From: CAIWKO01 sp964469155
Lineage (GTDB): Bacteria > Bacteroidota > Bacteroidia > Bacteroidales > CAIWKO01
Direction: 5' to 3'
Length of the DNA: 64,000 bases
Assembly: GCA_964469155.1 (NCBI GenBank)
Contig: CAYXXU010000002.1
Coordinates: 1 to 64,000 of the forward strand
The notes below the pieces were generated by a model. It did no database searches, was not told where the DNA came from, and worked only from the letters and a program-made list of their open reading frames with translations. A program made the translations under genes and the position numbers. Of this stretch, positions 18,165-27,770 are shown piece after piece (the first letter of the stretch is position 1; the number at the start of each line of letters is the position of its first letter).

Positions 18165-19275
18165 TTTTCAGATTTTTAAGATAAGAAGTTTCGGCAGGCA
18201 GGCTGATGGTGAATTCGGCGCCTCCCTCTTTGCGGTTGGCTAAGGTAAGTGTGCCCTGCTGCGCCTCGGTAAATCCTTTGGCTATAGACAAGCCCAGACC
18301 CGTGCCCCCGGTGGGTGAATTGGGCAGACGATAAAATTTTTCGAACACCTGTTGCATTTCACCGGCAGGGAAACCCGGGCCATTGTCGGCAATGCGTATC
18401 ACAAACCGGTTGTATAGCAACAGGCTTTTAATTTTGATCAGGCTTGATTCGGGTGTATATTGAAGTGCATTGTGGAGAATATTGTTGAGCACCTGCTGGA
18501 GCAAACCGCTGTCGAGCCTGAACAAGGGGAGGGTTTCGTCGGCTTCGAACTCTATGCTGTGCTGGTTGTCCGCTTCGCGGAGTTTTTGAATGACCGCATG
18601 AATGAGTTCGCCGGTATCGCACCAATCGAGTTTCAGATGGAGGGTGCCTGCTTCGAGGCGGCTCATGTTGAGCAGGTTGTTTACCTGACGGTTGAGGCGC
18701 GTGGAGGCAATATCGATTTCAGACAATAATTCGGCCTGGTTGAGCGCCGTGAGTTTTTCCCTGTTTTCTTTAAGGGTATCGACCGCTCCAATGATGGTGG
18801 AGATGGGGGTACGGAGTTCGTGGGAAAGGGAATTGAGCAGGGTATTGTATAGCTTAATGGTCTTTTCTTTTTCTTCTTTATCGCGGGCTTTTTTTTCTGC
18901 TTCGCGTATGCGAGAGGTGAGCACAATATTGACCAGGGCAACCAGAAAATACATGAGAAACATGAGGGCATCTTCGGTATCGGCAATATGAAAGGTGAAA
19001 ACCGGAGGGATGAAAAAGAAGTTCCAGATGAAAGCGCTTAATATGGCTGCGAGCAATACCGGAAGTATATCGAACAACATAGCCAGCAGAGAAACGGCCA
19101 CGAGCAAAAGTAAGGCGACTACTTTATAGCCTATAAGGCCGGTGGCTGAAAAACACGCAAAGGATATAAGGGTTATCAGCAGGAGGCTGATGATGTATTG
19201 AAATTTTTTTGAGAATCTTTTACGAATGTTGAGTATCAAGGTAAGGCTGTGTTTTTTTATTTTTTTACCTGACAA
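18157..19275 (-). CDS. kdpD: Short KdpD-like sensor histidine kinase
   Basis: 372 residues. It has four closely spaced membrane helices (DUF4118, about 25-120), a HisKA domain with SHELRTPISTIIGAVD at about 155, and HATPase_c with NNILHNALQYTPE, DNGPGFP and GTGLGLSIAKG. Full KdpD has about 900 residues, with KdpD and universal-stress domains ahead of the membrane part; both are missing here. The start is a TTG at 19275, with no ATG nearby upstream. It overlaps kdpE by 8 bp. It may sense K+ or turgor through the membrane part only. Confidence 0.88.
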   Translation of the reverse strand: MSGKKIKKHSLTLILNIRKRFSKKFQYIISLLLITLISFACFSATGLIGYKVVALLLLVAVSLLAMLFDILPVLLAAILSAFIWNFFFIPPVFTFHIADTEDALMFLMYFLVALVNIVLTSRIREAEKKARDKEEKEKTIKLYNTLLNSLSHELRTPISTIIGAVDTLKENREKLTALNQAELLSEIDIASTRLNRQVNNLLNMSRLEAGTLHLKLDWCDTGELIHAVIQKLREADNQHSIEFEADETLPLFRLDSGLLQQVLNNILHNALQYTPESSLIKIKSLLLYNRFVIRIADNGPGFPAGEMQQVFEKFYRLPNSPTGGTGLGLSIAKGFTEAQQGTLTLANRKEGGAEFTISLPAETSYLKNLKNE

Positions 19276-19844
19276 AGTTAGCTAATTAGTTATAAAGATT
19301 TTGTAAAGAAAGTGCACTAATATTATCAGCCTTATTAAAAACCCTTAAGTGCCCTTCTTATTCCTAACAATTACCCCGCCTCTCCAATAAATACAGAGAA
19401 ATGCCACTAAGACACAAAAACACCTAGATTCACCAAGAATCCCCTCCATAGGTCACCTCCGTTCCCAAAGTCCCATAAAAAGGTAAGCCACCAAGACACA
19501 AAAACACCAAGATTCACCAAAAAACCCTGCCCCTTGCTCCTGACAGGGTGACTGTGCTTTGGGTTGTGCGCCGAAGTTCACCCTATTCTTTTTAATTTTA
19601 TCAACAAGTTAACACATATTAACAAAAGAAAAAAGAAGCAAAAAAGAAAAATTGACACCCAATATCTTTTGTAAATAATCTGAATGCAAATCTAAAAGTT
19701 AGGCCGAGGTTCCAACCTCGGTCTTTCTATTTCCTCGCCTCCATCCTAAATCAGTGAAATCAGTTTAATCAGTTTAATCAGCGGTTCAGACCATTTTCCA
19801 AAATAATTATTAATTTTGACCAAAAATCTAAACCATCAAGCATT
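19276..19844. other. 569-bp intergenic region with direct repeats and promoter
   Basis: No gene is seen. Two copies of a roughly 35-bp direct repeat (GCCACTAAGACACAAAAACA at 19403 and GCCACCAAGACACAAAAACA at 19487) belong to the same intergenic word family as 8022-8125. A TAATTTTG element at about 19812-19819 fits a -7 box for the aminotransferase gene. There is also GCAAATCTAAAAGTTAGGCC near 19686 with a GAGGTTCCAACCTCGG hairpin just after it (about 19710-19725). Confidence 0.6.
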
Positions 19845-21047
19845 ATGAACTACTTATCGAACCGTATCAACAGTCTTTCGGAATCAGAAACCCTTGCCAT
19901 GACGCAAAAAAGCCGCGAGCTGAAGGCGCAGGGCTTCGATGTGATCAACCTGAGCATAGGCGAACCCGATTTCAATACGCCTGAATTTATTAAAACCGCG
20001 GCCAAACTGGCCATAGATCAAAACTTCACTCACTATCCGCCCGTGCCCGGTTATCCCGAACTGCGCGAAGCCATCTGCAAAAAACTGAAACGCGACAACC
20101 AGCTCGATTATACCGCTGACCAGATAGTGGTGTCGACCGGCGCCAAACATTCTATTGCGAACGTGATGCTGGCCCTGGTGAACCCCGGCGACGAGGTGAT
20201 CGTTCCGGCTCCTTACTGGGTTTCGTATAAAGAGATCGTAAAACTGGCCGAAGGCAAGGCCGTGTATCTGCCTTCGACCATTGAAACCAACTTTAAGGTG
20301 AGCCCGCAACAGGTGGAAGCAGCCATCAGCGAAAAGTCGAAAGTGTTTATTTTCAGCAGTCCGTGCAATCCCAGCGGAACGGTTTATACGCGTGACGAAC
20401 TGAAGGCTTTTGCCGATATTTTTGCCCGCTACCCCAACCTCTTTATTATATCGGACGAAATTTACGAATACATCAACTTTGTGGCCCACCACGAAAGCAT
20501 TGCACAGTTCGAAGCGATAAAAGAGCAGGTGATAGTGATCAATGGTGTTTCGAAAGGCTATGCCATGACGGGTTGGCGCATAGGTTACATAGCCGCCCCC
20601 AAACCCATTGCCAAAGCCTGCGATAAGATGCAGGGACAGTTCACTTCGGGCGCGTGCAGCATTGCACAGCGTGCCGCCCTGGCGGCCCTGCTGATGGACC
20701 CCAAAGATTCGCCCGAGTTTGCCTGTATGCTGGCGGCTTTCAAACAGCGCCGCGACCTGCTGCTCGATCTGCTGAAAGAGGTTCCGGGCATCATCACCAA
20801 CATGCCCGAGGGCGCCTTTTATGTATTTATGGATGTGAAACACTATTTCGGCAAAACGGACGGAAGCGTTACTATTGAAAATGCCGAACAACTCAGCATG
20901 TATCTGCTCGATAAGGTATATGTGGCGCTGGTTTCCGGAACTGCTTTCGGCGATAACGATTGCCTGCGCTTTTCATATGCCACCTCGAACGACAAAATAA
21001 CCGAAGCTGTAAAACGCATCAAGTCTGCCCTGGGCAATTTACACTAA
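19845..21047 (+). CDS. aspC: Aspartate aminotransferase, class I PLP-dependent
   Basis: 400 residues, the normal length. It transfers the amino group between aspartate and 2-oxoglutarate. The PLP lysine lies in NGVSKGYAMTGWRIGYIAAP at about 238, and other family blocks are INLSIGEPDFNTPEFI, VIVPAPYWVSYKEIV, SPCNPSGTVYT and ISDEIYEYI. These place it in the Igamma (prokaryotic) subgroup; related glutamate/aspartate-prephenate aminotransferases cannot be excluded. GC-rich codon use compared with the accessory genes indicates a long-resident, well-expressed gene. The next gene starts 12 bp downstream. Confidence 0.93.
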   Translation: MNYLSNRINSLSESETLAMTQKSRELKAQGFDVINLSIGEPDFNTPEFIKTAAKLAIDQNFTHYPPVPGYPELREAICKKLKRDNQLDYTADQIVVSTGAKHSIANVMLALVNPGDEVIVPAPYWVSYKEIVKLAEGKAVYLPSTIETNFKVSPQQVEAAISEKSKVFIFSSPCNPSGTVYTRDELKAFADIFARYPNLFIISDEIYEYINFVAHHESIAQFEAIKEQVIVINGVSKGYAMTGWRIGYIAAPKPIAKACDKMQGQFTSGACSIAQRAALAALLMDPKDSPEFACMLAAFKQRRDLLLDLLKEVPGIITNMPEGAFYVFMDVKHYFGKTDGSVTIENAEQLSMYLLDKVYVALVSGTAFGDNDCLRFSYATSNDKITEAVKRIKSALGNLH

Positions 21048-21059
21048 AACCAAAATGTC

Positions 21060-21719
21060 ATGACTACAGGATTTTCGGCCGCCATCATATTGTTGTTGGT
21101 TACCCTGGTGATAGCCAGCGCGGGCCTGGTTTTATTAATTCTGGGCCTGATACTGAAAAAACCCGGTCAATGGGTGCCCGGCATCATTCTGACGGCGGTA
21201 TCGCTGATTTTAGGCATTTTCAGTATGGTGTTTTTTATCAGTGCTGCCGATAACAACTCCTATCGTCACAAGGATTATTCGCATTACAATTACAACGATC
21301 CGTATTATGATAATAACGATGAGCAGAATCTGTCGCCCGAAATTGCCCGGCCTGAGAACAATTCGGAAGCAAGCAGCAGCCGTATTTCGGGATTTATCAG
21401 GGATGCGGACAATTCCCTGGTTTATATAAAGGTTTTTCCTGCTCCCGAATTGTACGATATGGGCATAAAGGTGATCAAAATTGATACCTATAATGGTTCG
21501 GGTGAAGATAAAAAGGTGATCGCGCTGGAGCTTAATTTTGAAAACAAATTTAAAGGCAACCTGCAATTGATGCTTTTTTCAAAATCGGACGAGGAGCTGG
21601 GGAGCAGCCATATCCAGGTGAACCAGGAGGGAAGCGATGCCTTTACGGTGAAATTTGTGTTTCCTAAAACAGCCAATTTTCTTCAAACCGACTATGCACG
21701 ACTTAAAACCTCCGATTGA
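21060..21719 (+). CDS. Membrane-anchored hypothetical protein
   Basis: 219 residues. Two hydrophobic helices at about 7-30 and 42-62 lead to a tyrosine/asparagine-rich linker and a C-terminal domain of about 120 residues (GFIRDADNSLVYIKVFPAPE) that looks beta-rich. No family recognised. The stop TGA overlaps the ATG of the heptose kinase gene by one base, so the genes are coupled. Possibly involved in envelope function by context. Confidence 0.65.
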   Translation: MTTGFSAAIILLLVTLVIASAGLVLLILGLILKKPGQWVPGIILTAVSLILGIFSMVFFISAADNNSYRHKDYSHYNYNDPYYDNNDEQNLSPEIARPENNSEASSSRISGFIRDADNSLVYIKVFPAPELYDMGIKVIKIDTYNGSGEDKKVIALELNFENKFKGNLQLMLFSKSDEELGSSHIQVNQEGSDAFTVKFVFPKTANFLQTDYARLKTSD

Positions 21720-22738
21720 TGTTACATCTAAATAAAAAAGAAATACAAACGTTATTCGACGATTTTACGAAAGTAAAGGTGTTGGTAGTTGGCGATGTGA
21801 TGATCGATTCGTATATCTGGGGCAAGGTGGAGCGCATTTCGCCCGAAGCGCCTGTGCCGGTGGTTTCGGTTACCAAACGTGAAAACCGCCTGGGAGGAGC
21901 CGCCAATGTGGTACTGAATCTGCAATCGCTGGGGGCTGTGCCCATTATTTGCTCGGTAATAGGTGACGATGCCCGGGGTGCGGATTTCTGTGAGTTGCTG
22001 AAGGAAAACCAAATTTCGGACCTGGGCATTTTGAAAAGCCGCAGCCGTATCACTACCACCAAATTCCGCATTATTGGGAACCATGCCCAAATGATACGGG
22101 TGGATGAAGAAATTGACAACTATCTGGATGATAAGGACAGTTCTGATTTTCTGAAACACATAGAAAAACTAATTGAAACCGAGAAACCCTCAGTTATCAT
22201 TTTCGAGGATTACGACAAAGGGGTGATCACCCCCTATATCATTCAATGGATAGTTGATCTGGCCCATAAGAAAAATATTCCGGTAGCGGTGGATCCGAAA
22301 CACAGAAACTTTTCGTGCTATAAGCATGTAAACCTGTTCAAACCGAATTTTAAAGAGCTCTGCGAAGGCATGAAAACGGAAAATGTAGTAAAAGAAAAGG
22401 ACAATCTTTTGCAACTCTGTTCGGGCTTTCAGCAACAACAGCACATTGACCTTATGTTGCTTACCATGTCGGAAAGCGGAGTGTTTTATTCCGAAAAGAA
22501 TAATGACGGCAATTTCCAAGGAGAAATATTGCCGGCACAGGTACGTAATATTGCCGATGTTTCGGGTGCCGGCGATACGGTTATTTCATTGGCGTCCCTT
22601 TGCCTGACTTTCGGACTGGCAGCCACCGACATTGCATTTATTTCGAACATTGCCGGTGGGCTGGTATGCGAAGAGGTAGGGGTGATTCCGGTTAAAAAAC
22701 AAAGGCTTCTGGAGGAATTGCTTACCTTTGCAAAATAA
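21719..22738 (+). CDS. hldE: D-glycero-beta-D-manno-heptose-7-phosphate kinase
   Basis: 339 residues from the ATG at 21719, which overlaps the previous stop by one base (TGATG). It is a PfkB-family kinase with VVGDVMIDSYIWGKVERISP, RLGGAANVVLNLQSLGA and a catalytic DVSGAGDTVISLASLCL. This is the kinase (RfaE1) domain only; the adenylyltransferase part of HldE is absent, as in many Bacteroidota where a separate gene carries it. The product feeds ADP-heptose synthesis for lipopolysaccharide. The gene is followed 15 bp later by ubiE. Confidence 0.85.
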   Translation: MLHLNKKEIQTLFDDFTKVKVLVVGDVMIDSYIWGKVERISPEAPVPVVSVTKRENRLGGAANVVLNLQSLGAVPIICSVIGDDARGADFCELLKENQISDLGILKSRSRITTTKFRIIGNHAQMIRVDEEIDNYLDDKDSSDFLKHIEKLIETEKPSVIIFEDYDKGVITPYIIQWIVDLAHKKNIPVAVDPKHRNFSCYKHVNLFKPNFKELCEGMKTENVVKEKDNLLQLCSGFQQQQHIDLMLLTMSESGVFYSEKNNDGNFQGEILPAQVRNIADVSGAGDTVISLASLCLTFGLAATDIAFISNIAGGLVCEEVGVIPVKKQRLLEELLTFAK

Positions 22739-22753
22739 CCCTCGTTCCTGAGA

Positions 22754-23476
22754 ATGAAATCCTTATTAAAAGAGAAAAAAAACGAAGATATCGGAAAGCT
22801 GTTCGATGATATCTCGCATCAATACGATTTTCTGAACCATTTCCTTTCGTTCGGGGTTGATAAGCACTGGCGCCGGAAACTTATAAAAATGATCCGCAGG
22901 GAGGGAGCCGTTACTATACTGGATGTTGCCACCGGCACTGCCGACCTTGCTATCTATTCATCGCGATACATTGCGGGTTCTCATATCACGGGTATTGATA
23001 TCTCTGAAAAAATGCTTGCCGTGGGCAGGGAAAAAATATTGCGTTTGAACCTGGCCAGGCATATCGTCCTGGTAAGGGGTCCGGCCGAGAAATTGACCTT
23101 TGAAGAAAATACTTTCGATGTGGCCATGGTAGCCTTTGGAGTACGCAATTTCGAAAGTCTGGAAAGCGGCCTGAAAGAAATGTTACGGGTGATTAAACCG
23201 GGCCATAAGTTTTTTATTCTTGAATTTTCAAAACCGCAGGGTCCGTTTGGTTTTATTTATCGTTTCTACTTCAAATACATTTTACCTGCTTTGGGAAGAA
23301 TGGTTTCGAGAAACAAGGATGCCTATACTTATTTGCACGATAGTGTGTTGGACTTTCCGCAGGGAGATGATTTTCTAAAGATTATGGGAAACTGCGGAAG
23401 TATCCATAATACTCAGAAAAGGCTAAGTGGTGGGATAGCTACCATTTATATTGGACAGAAACAAAAAATCAACTAA
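22754..23476 (+). CDS. ubiE: Demethylmenaquinone methyltransferase (UbiE/MenG)
   Basis: 240 residues. The SAM-dependent methyltransferase converts demethylmenaquinone to menaquinone; this lineage usually has menaquinone only. Conserved features: FDDISHQYDFLNHFLSFGVD at the N-terminus, motif I ILDVATGTADLAI, FDVAMVAFGVRNF, and ISEKMLAVGREK. It is followed 53 bp later by a porT homologue, a neighbourhood I know from other Bacteroidota genomes. Confidence 0.94.
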   Translation: MKSLLKEKKNEDIGKLFDDISHQYDFLNHFLSFGVDKHWRRKLIKMIRREGAVTILDVATGTADLAIYSSRYIAGSHITGIDISEKMLAVGREKILRLNLARHIVLVRGPAEKLTFEENTFDVAMVAFGVRNFESLESGLKEMLRVIKPGHKFFILEFSKPQGPFGFIYRFYFKYILPALGRMVSRNKDAYTYLHDSVLDFPQGDDFLKIMGNCGSIHNTQKRLSGGIATIYIGQKQKIN

Positions 23477-23529
23477 TTTTGCAATAATATTTGAAATATA
23501 CCGTTACCGGCTGGTAAAAATATTCGACC

Positions 23530-24258
23530 TTGAAACAATTTCTGAAATATACGATCTGTCTTTTACTTACTATGGCTTTATTTGCAGGCAATAGCCATGC
23601 TCAAAGGCGTGAGGGCAGGATGGAAAATCTGCCTAAATTCGACAGGCGACCCTATCATTTTGGTTTTTTGCTGGGAGCCAACCAGATGAATTTTTCGCTT
23701 AAAACAGAAAGCGATCTGTCGCAATTCGATTCATTGCTCAGTATTACCACCAAGCCCGACTTTGGATTTGATATAGGCATAGTTTCGAGTTTAAAACTGA
23801 CAAAATATCTGAGCGTAAGGTTTATTCCCACCCTTTCGTTTGGTAACCGTTCGGTAGAATATACCCTGCGCTATCGCGATTCGATCAATATTCAACAGGT
23901 AAAAAAGATTGAATCGACCTTTATGTCTTTTCCGCTTTATATTAAATATCAATCAAAACGGCTTGGCAATTTCAGGGCCTATATCCTGGGTGGCGCCAAT
24001 TTTAGTATTGACATGGCATCACAGGAAAAAAAGAAGAACAAAGAGGGTGAGGCTCCCATAAAACTCAGGCGAAACGACTATATGGTAGATGTGGGAACCG
24101 GTTTTGATTTTTTTCTGCCCTATTTTAAATTCGGCATCGAATTGCGTATGTCATATGGTTTGCGAAATCTTCTGGTTCCTGAGAATACCATCTACACCAA
24201 TAGTATTAAGCGACTGAACTCTAAAATATTCCAGTTGTCGTTTACCTTCGAAGGATAA
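23530..24258 (+). CDS. porT: PorT-like outer membrane protein of type IX secretion
   Basis: 242 residues. A signal peptide (to about residue 24, cleaved before QRREGR) precedes a beta-barrel-like mature part with PYHFGFLLGANQMNFSLK and a terminal aromatic residue pattern (SFTFEG). The length and the position after ubiE fit PorT/SprT, an integral component of the T9SS. The start used here is TTG. Its presence agrees with the secreted cargo proteins found at 699, 13449, 45924 and 59193. Confidence 0.85.
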   Translation: MKQFLKYTICLLLTMALFAGNSHAQRREGRMENLPKFDRRPYHFGFLLGANQMNFSLKTESDLSQFDSLLSITTKPDFGFDIGIVSSLKLTKYLSVRFIPTLSFGNRSVEYTLRYRDSINIQQVKKIESTFMSFPLYIKYQSKRLGNFRAYILGGANFSIDMASQEKKKNKEGEAPIKLRRNDYMVDVGTGFDFFLPYFKFGIELRMSYGLRNLLVPENTIYTNSIKRLNSKIFQLSFTFEG

Positions 24259-24293
24259 TTTTTTTCTTCTTTTCTTTCTGACGGTTTAATGTG

Positions 24294-24301
24294 TAACTTT
24301 G
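24294..24301 (+). promoter_or_regulatory. -7 element for the tricorn gene
   Basis: TAACTTTG matches TAnnTTTG 23 bp upstream of the start at 24324. Confidence 0.5.
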
Positions 24302-24323
24302 TTTATCATTAAATCGAATCATT

Positions 24324-27300
24324 ATGAAATCAAAATTACTACTCAGTCTGGCTGTCGTGTTATTAATTGGTTTATCGGTATCAGCACAAACCGAAACCCG
24401 TTTATTAAGATTCCCGACGATTTCCGGAAATAAAATAGTCTTTTCTTATGCCGGCGACCTTTATTCCGTTGATGCCAAAGGAGGTGTTGCCCGAAAACTT
24501 ACTAATGATGTGGGCTACGAGATGTTTGCAAAATTCTCGCCCGATGGAAAGAACATCGCTTTTACCGGCCAATACGACGGTAATACCGAAATATACCTTA
24601 TACCTGCCAACGGAGGTGTGCCCAAAAGATTAACCTATACAGCCACTCTTGGCCGCGACGACCTCTCTGACCGTATGGGACCCAACAATATTGTGATGAC
24701 CTGGAAAGATAACCAGAACATTGTTTTCCGTTCGCGAATGAAATCATTCAATGCATTTAAAGGTCAGCTTTACAGTATTTCGGTCGATGGGGGAATGAAT
24801 TCTGAATTGCCTTTGCCTTGCGGAGGTTTTTGCAGCTATTCGCCCGATAAAAGTAAACTGGCTTACAATAAGGTTTTTCGTGAGTTTCGCACCTGGAAAT
24901 ATTACCAGGGCGGCATGGCCGATGATATTTGGGTTTACGATTTTGCTACCAAACAAACCATAAAGATCACTGATAATATTGCGCAGGATATTTTCCCCAT
25001 GTGGAACGGCGATAACATTTATTTCCTTTCCGACCGCGATCGCACCATGAACCTGTTTTGTTACAACCTCACTACCAAACTCACCAAAAAACTGACCGAT
25101 TTCACCGAGTTCGATATCAAATTTCCCTCCATGGGCGATAGTGCTATTGTGTTTGAGAACGGAGGCTATATCTATACTTTCGGCTTTAAAAACCAATTGG
25201 CCCAAAAGGTCAGTATACAGATTTCCGACGATCTGAACACTGGGCGTTCCGAAATGAAGGATGCCTCGAAAAACATTTCTTCTTACGATGTGTCTCCCGA
25301 TGGCAAACGTTTGGTGTTTAGCGGCCGGGGAGATGTTTATACGGTTCCGGCCAAAACAGGAATTACCCGCAATCTCACCCAAACCTCCGGTGTTCACGAA
25401 CGTAATGTCTGTTGGTCGCCCGATGGTAAATTCATCGCGTATATTTCGGATGCCACCGGAGAAGATGAGATATATGTCAGATCACAGGATGGTACCGGCT
25501 TTGCCCAGCAGCTTACTCAGAAAAGCGATACCTATAAATATCAGCCGGTATGGTCGCCCGACAGCAAGAAACTGCTGTGGGCCGACAAGAAGCTGAGGTT
25601 ACGCTATATTGATATTGATTCCAAAAATATTATCGAGATTGACAAATCCCTTGATTGGGAATTCAGTGATTTCAACTGGTCGCCCGATAGTAAATGGATC
25701 ACCTATATTAAACCCGATAAGCAATCAGAATCCAAAATATATTTGTACAGCTTGTCCTCCGGAAAATCCACAGCAGTTACCGATGGATGGTACGATTGCG
25801 GCAATCCGGTCTTTAGTTCCGATGGTAAGTATCTTTTCTTTACTTCCAACCGCGATTTTAACCCTACTTACAGCTGGACCGAATGGAACCATAGCTACGG
25901 CAATATGACCAAGGTATATTTTCTCACCCTTGCCAAAGCAACACCTTCGCCTTTTAAACCTGTGGACGATGAAGTAAATGCCAAACCCGAAGCTAAGGAT
26001 ACAACAAAAGTTACTGATGTTAAGATCGATCTCGACGGTATCATCGACCGTATCATTGCCCTGCCGATAAGTGCCGGGGCGTATTGGAACCTGAATGTCT
26101 CCGGAACTTCAGTATATTATTGCCGTACTACATCTTCCGAAACTACAGCTTCCCTGATGCTTTATGATCTGAAAGAAAAAAAGGAAACCAACCTCGGAGC
26201 CTACGGTTCGTATATGATTACTTCCGACCAGAAGAAGATGCTGGTTAACGATAAGGGAAAATACTCCATTATTGATCTGCCCAAATCGAGGATAGAGCTC
26301 AAGGACTATGCTGACCTTTCCAACATGAAAGTGTGGGTGAACCTCAAAGAAGAATGGCGGCAGATATATACCGAATCGTGGCGGCAGATGCGCGATTTCT
26401 TTTACGATCCCAATATGCATGGTGTTGACTGGAAGAGTATCTATAAAAAGTACGAACCCCTGTTGCCCTATGTAAACCATCGTGCCGATCTTACTTACAT
26501 TATTGGCGAAATGATAGGTGAACTTAGTGTGGGGCATGCTTATACCGGCGGAGGTGAAAAGCCCGAGGTGACGAGAATAAAAATGGGAATGCTGGGAGCT
26601 GATATCACCAGAGATAATAGCGGATATTTCCGCATCAATAAGATAATGCCGGGCGAGAACTGGACCGAAGATACCCGCTCGCCGCTGACAGAAGTAGGGG
26701 TGGATGTGAAAGAAGGCGACTTTATTATTGCTGTGAATGGCAAATCGGTGAAGGAGGTGGGCAATATTTACGAATTGCTTATCAATTCAGCCGGGAAGCA
26801 GGTAGAACTCACCGTCAATTCAACTGCTACTGACCAGGGAGCGCGAAAAGTGATAGTAGTGCCCATTGATGATGAAGCCGGTTTGTATTATTATAACTGG
26901 GTCCAGAATAACATTGCCAAAGTGAGTAAAGCCACTGATGGCAAGGTAGGCTACATCCACATCCCCAATATGGGTGTGGAAGGTTTGAACGAGTTTGTGA
27001 AGCACTTTTATCCCCAGTTGAGCAAGAGCGCGCTTATTATCGACGACCGCGGCAACGGGGGTGGAAATGTTTCACCCATGATCATTGAGCGACTGAACCG
27101 TGAACTGGTTTATATGAAAATGTCGCGCAACACCAGTCAGAGTATAGCCGGAGAACAACAGCAATACGGCCCAAAGATATGCCTTATTGATCAGTATTCT
27201 GCTTCTGATGGCGACCTGTTCCCTTATCAGTTCCGCGAACTGAAGATAGGCAAACTGGTTGGCCAGCGCACCTGGGGCGGAGTGGTCGGAATACGCGGTT

Positions 27301-27548
27301 CTTTGCCTTTGATCGACGGAGGTTTTTTGAACAAACCCGAATTTGCGCATTACGATGCCCAGGGCAAGAAATGGATCATCGAAGGCCATGGGGTTGACCC
27401 CGATGTGGAGGTGGTCAACGATCCCGCCAAAGAATATGCGGGCCAGGACGAGCAACTGAACAAAGCCATAGAGCTGATATTGGAAGAATTGAAAACCATA
27501 AATACCAGGTTGCCGGAAATACCGACTTTCCCGGATAAGTCCAAGTAG
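24324..27548 (+). CDS. Tricorn-like serine protease (S41)
   Basis: 1074 residues. Signal peptide at 1-22 (LIGLSVSAQ). Residues about 25-560 carry two beta-propeller regions with FSPDGKNIAF, VSPDGKRLVF and WSPDSKKLLWA repeats. A core with a PDZ domain (GVDVKEGDFIIAVNGKSVKE, about 790-850) and the C-terminal S41 catalytic domain follow; the likely nucleophile is in DQYSASDGDLFPYQF. Tricorn proteases hydrolyse oligopeptides; Bacteroidota members are usually exported. The signal peptide implies a periplasmic or surface form rather than the cytosolic archaeal one. Confidence 0.92.
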   Translation: MKSKLLLSLAVVLLIGLSVSAQTETRLLRFPTISGNKIVFSYAGDLYSVDAKGGVARKLTNDVGYEMFAKFSPDGKNIAFTGQYDGNTEIYLIPANGGVPKRLTYTATLGRDDLSDRMGPNNIVMTWKDNQNIVFRSRMKSFNAFKGQLYSISVDGGMNSELPLPCGGFCSYSPDKSKLAYNKVFREFRTWKYYQGGMADDIWVYDFATKQTIKITDNIAQDIFPMWNGDNIYFLSDRDRTMNLFCYNLTTKLTKKLTDFTEFDIKFPSMGDSAIVFENGGYIYTFGFKNQLAQKVSIQISDDLNTGRSEMKDASKNISSYDVSPDGKRLVFSGRGDVYTVPAKTGITRNLTQTSGVHERNVCWSPDGKFIAYISDATGEDEIYVRSQDGTGFAQQLTQKSDTYKYQPVWSPDSKKLLWADKKLRLRYIDIDSKNIIEIDKSLDWEFSDFNWSPDSKWITYIKPDKQSESKIYLYSLSSGKSTAVTDGWYDCGNPVFSSDGKYLFFTSNRDFNPTYSWTEWNHSYGNMTKVYFLTLAKATPSPFKPVDDEVNAKPEAKDTTKVTDVKIDLDGIIDRIIALPISAGAYWNLNVSGTSVYYCRTTSSETTASLMLYDLKEKKETNLGAYGSYMITSDQKKMLVNDKGKYSIIDLPKSRIELKDYADLSNMKVWVNLKEEWRQIYTESWRQMRDFFYDPNMHGVDWKSIYKKYEPLLPYVNHRADLTYIIGEMIGELSVGHAYTGGGEKPEVTRIKMGMLGADITRDNSGYFRINKIMPGENWTEDTRSPLTEVGVDVKEGDFIIAVNGKSVKEVGNIYELLINSAGKQVELTVNSTATDQGARKVIVVPIDDEAGLYYYNWVQNNIAKVSKATDGKVGYIHIPNMGVEGLNEFVKHFYPQLSKSALIIDDRGNGGGNVSPMIIERLNRELVYMKMSRNTSQSIAGEQQQYGPKICLIDQYSASDGDLFPYQFRELKIGKLVGQRTWGGVVGIRGSLPLIDGGFLNKPEFAHYDAQGKKWIIEGHGVDPDVEVVNDPAKEYAGQDEQLNKAIELILEELKTINTRLPEIPTFPDKSK

Positions 27549-27770
27549 GAGGCAGTTCGTTGCCTGGAGTTGGGAGTTGAAGATTTACCGCAGAGTCGCG
27601 GAGAACGCAGAGTGAAAAAAAAACCTCTATTAGGAGCGAAATTTTGATGGATCGCAACCCTGAATGGTTGTATGCAAACCCTTGACGGATGATGCATTTC
27701 CCTAGCGTTTCCCAGCCCATCCGTCCGGTCATGGGAAGTGGTAACGGGCTATTACTCCTTAAATCAAGAT
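27549..27770. other. Intergenic region with interspersed words
   Basis: Contains TTACCGCAGAGTCGCGGAGA (the ACCGCAGAG type), then a stretch with AGGAGCGAAATTTTGATGGA and a small CAACC-CTGAAT-GGTTG hairpin near 27656-27672. It does not encode a protein. It may be part of an interspersed repeat. Confidence 0.35.
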
